DNA from: JAEULH01 sp963789785
GTDB taxonomy: Bacteria; Pseudomonadota; Alphaproteobacteria; Rhodospirillales; Defluviicoccaceae
Reading direction: 5' to 3'
NCBI GenBank assembly: GCA_963789785.1
Contig: CAWBNC010000017.1
Span: 94,908-158,907 of the forward strand
Length of the DNA stretch: 64,000 nt
Under the pieces are notes generated by a model that was not told the DNA's origin, searched no databases, and saw only the letters and a program-made list of their open reading frames with translations. A program made the translations under genes and the position numbers. Below, piece by piece: positions 62,806-64,000 of this stretch (position 1 is the first letter of the stretch; every line of letters begins with the position of its first letter).

Positions 62806-63353
62806 TCAAGACCTCGGAGCTGCCGCCCGCCGGCCGTGAGGCCGAGCTTCTCCGGGACCACGACAAGCTGTGGGGGCGGGTCACCGGCGAGCTGGACGAC
62901 AAGGGCTTTCTCCTGACCCAGTTCGACAAGCTGGTCAGCTGGGCGCGGGCCGGCTCGATGTGGCCGATGACGTTCGGTCTGGCGTGTTGCGCCGTCGAGA
63001 TGATGCACGCCTACGTCAGCCGCTACGACCTCGACCGGTTCGGGGTGGTGCCGCGGCCGAGCCCACGTCAGGCGGACGTGATCATCGTCGCCGGAACCCT
63101 GACCAACAAGATGGCGCCGGCTTTCCGCCGGGTCTACGACCAGATGGCCGAGCCGCGTTACGTCATTTCCATGGGCTCGTGCGCCAACGGCGGCGGCTAC
63201 TATCATTATTCCTACTCGGTGGTGCGCGGCTGCGACCGGGTGGTGCCGGTCGATATCTACGTGCCGGGTTGCCCACCGACCGCCGAGGCCCTCGTTTACG
63301 GGGTCTTGCAGCTGCAAAAGAAGATCAGGCGCACGGGAACGCTGGTCCGCTAG
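62796..63353 (+). CDS. nuoB: NADH-quinone oxidoreductase subunit B
   Basis: A peripheral subunit of complex I that binds iron-sulfur cluster N2. The 185-residue product has LACCAVEMMHAYVSRYDLDR (tandem Cys), VISMGSCANGGGYYHYSYSV and VPGCPPTAEALVYGVLQLQ, together the N2 ligands. ATG 62796 has AGGAG upstream inside the nuoA end, so the two are coupled. Intact. Confidence 0.97.
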   Translation: MGIIKTSELPPAGREAELLRDHDKLWGRVTGELDDKGFLLTQFDKLVSWARAGSMWPMTFGLACCAVEMMHAYVSRYDLDRFGVVPRPSPRQADVIIVAGTLTNKMAPAFRRVYDQMAEPRYVISMGSCANGGGYYHYSYSVVRGCDRVVPVDIYVPGCPPTAEALVYGVLQLQKKIRRTGTLVR

Positions 63354-63424
63354 GCGGGGCCCCGTTATGCCGGCGCCTGACGGGGCCTTATGGGCCGCGC
63401 AAATGTCAGGGAGCTTTCGACACG

Positions 63425-64000
63425 ATGGTGGATGTGGCGCTTCGCGATCTTGGGGAGTACGTCGAGGCAGCGCTTTCCGATGCGGTGCAGGATGTGCAGA
63501 TGGATTGCGACGAGCTCTGCCTCGTCGTTGATCGCGACCGAATCGCCCGCGTCCTGAAGTTTCTCCGCGACGACGTCAACTGCCAGTTCAAGCAACTGAT
63601 GGACGTCTGCGGCGCCGATTATCCCGAGCGCGAAGAGCGCTTCGAGGTGGTCTACAATCTTCTCAGTCTGAGCCACAACCGCCGCATCCGGGTCAAGGTT
63701 GCGACCTCGCCCGAGACCCCAGTACCGACGGTGACCGAGGTCTTCAGCTCCGCCGACTGGTGGGAGCGCGAAACGTGGGACATGTACGGCATTTTCTTCC
63801 GCGACCACCCGGACCTGCGCCGGATCCTGTCGGATTACGGTTTCCAGGGGCACCCGCTGCGCAAGGACTTTCCGTTGACCGGGTATGTCGAGGTTCGCTA
63901 CGACGATGATCAGAAGCGCGTCGTCTACGAGCCGGTGAAACTGCCCCAGGACTTCCGAAGCTTCGATTTCCTCAGCCCGTGGGAGGGCATCCAGGAGCAG
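63425..64000 (+). CDS. nuoC: NADH-quinone oxidoreductase subunit C (partial, runs off the window)
   Basis: Open from ATG 63425 to the right edge with no stop: 192 residues visible. The complex I 30-kDa signature is clear: ERFEVVYNLLSLSHNRRIRV, then SADWWERETWDMYGIFFRDH and GFQGHPLRKDFPLTGYVEVR, near the expected end FLSPWEGIQ. The ribosome-binding site (GGGAG) is somewhat far from the ATG. It continues the nuoA-nuoB order. The window ends before it can be seen whether it is fused to nuoD. Confidence 0.95.
   Translation, partial: MVDVALRDLGEYVEAALSDAVQDVQMDCDELCLVVDRDRIARVLKFLRDDVNCQFKQLMDVCGADYPEREERFEVVYNLLSLSHNRRIRVKVATSPETPVPTVTEVFSSADWWERETWDMYGIFFRDHPDLRRILSDYGFQGHPLRKDFPLTGYVEVRYDDDQKRVVYEPVKLPQDFRSFDFLSPWEGIQEQ

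Overview
The window is GC-rich (roughly 65 percent by eye) and bacterial. It looks like an alphaproteobacterium of the Rhodospirillales type. Support for this: the tig-clpP-clpX-lon-hupB chain running into tRNA-Val, tRNA-Asp and nuoABC; the DUF815 ATPase next to yajC-secDF; an imuA-imuB-dnaE2 mutagenesis cassette; and a GTTC-N7-GTTC LexA box of the alphaproteobacterial kind. The genus cannot be fixed from the sequence alone.

Layout. 0.2-4.7 kb: DUF815 ATPase, then YajC, a fused SecDF and an Mth938-type protein (protein export). 4.9-8.2 kb: iron superoxide dismutase and two RTX calcium-binding proteins, one clearly decayed, sharing a C-terminal type I secretion tail. 8.4-16.2 kb: dinB with an N-terminal zinc finger, PqiA-like protein, cold shock protein, alanine dehydrogenase plus amino acid permease, YccF protein, ParA-like ATPase and a frameshifted trmFO. 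16.3-18.2 kb: a low-GC island holding an unknown gene broken by an IS1595-family element, with an 8-bp target duplication, and by a +1 frameshift. 18.2-26.5 kb: quinone oxidoreductase plus alcohol dehydrogenase, very small ORFs, a hybrid multi-PAS histidine kinase with its single-domain receiver, a hemerythrin protein and a second zinc dehydrogenase. 26.8-29.4 kb: small accessory genes (HicA-like, secreted propeller-like protein, ParB-like domain, HigBA). 29.5-37.1 kb: typA, small membrane protein, peroxiredoxin coupled to a Cys-rich protein, and a tesA-ybbA-ybbP type lipase/ABC cluster. 37.2-43.1 kb: SOS cassette dnaE2-imuB-imuA on the minus strand. 43.3-47.7 kb: dadA, nnrDE, malonyl-CoA decarboxylase and tRNA-Leu. 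47.8-54.6 kb: trigger factor, ClpP, ClpX, Lon and HU. 54.9-62.1 kb: tRNA-Val and the glycogen-to-trehalose genes glgX-treZ-treY. 62.2-64.0 kb: tRNA-Asp and the start of the nuo operon, with nuoC running off the edge.

How it fits together. Protein export (YajC-SecDF) and proteostasis (trigger factor, ClpXP, Lon) form the housekeeping core. GlgX trims glycogen and TreY/TreZ convert the maltodextrins to trehalose, an osmo- and desiccation-protectant. ImuA/ImuB/DnaE2, under LexA, give SOS mutagenesis.

Two window-wide oddities matter to any reader. First, many genes carry frameshifts, mostly +1; the densest cluster is in glgX-treZ-treY, while lon, clpX, nuo and secDF are clean. Restored reading frames stay intact and keep catalytic motifs, so sequencing or assembly error is a serious alternative to gene decay. 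Second, there are at least two families of small palindromic repeats: a 100-bp intergenic element in inverted copies flanking secDF, and a composite palindromic element that sits in frame inside dnaE2 and has a sister copy beyond imuA.
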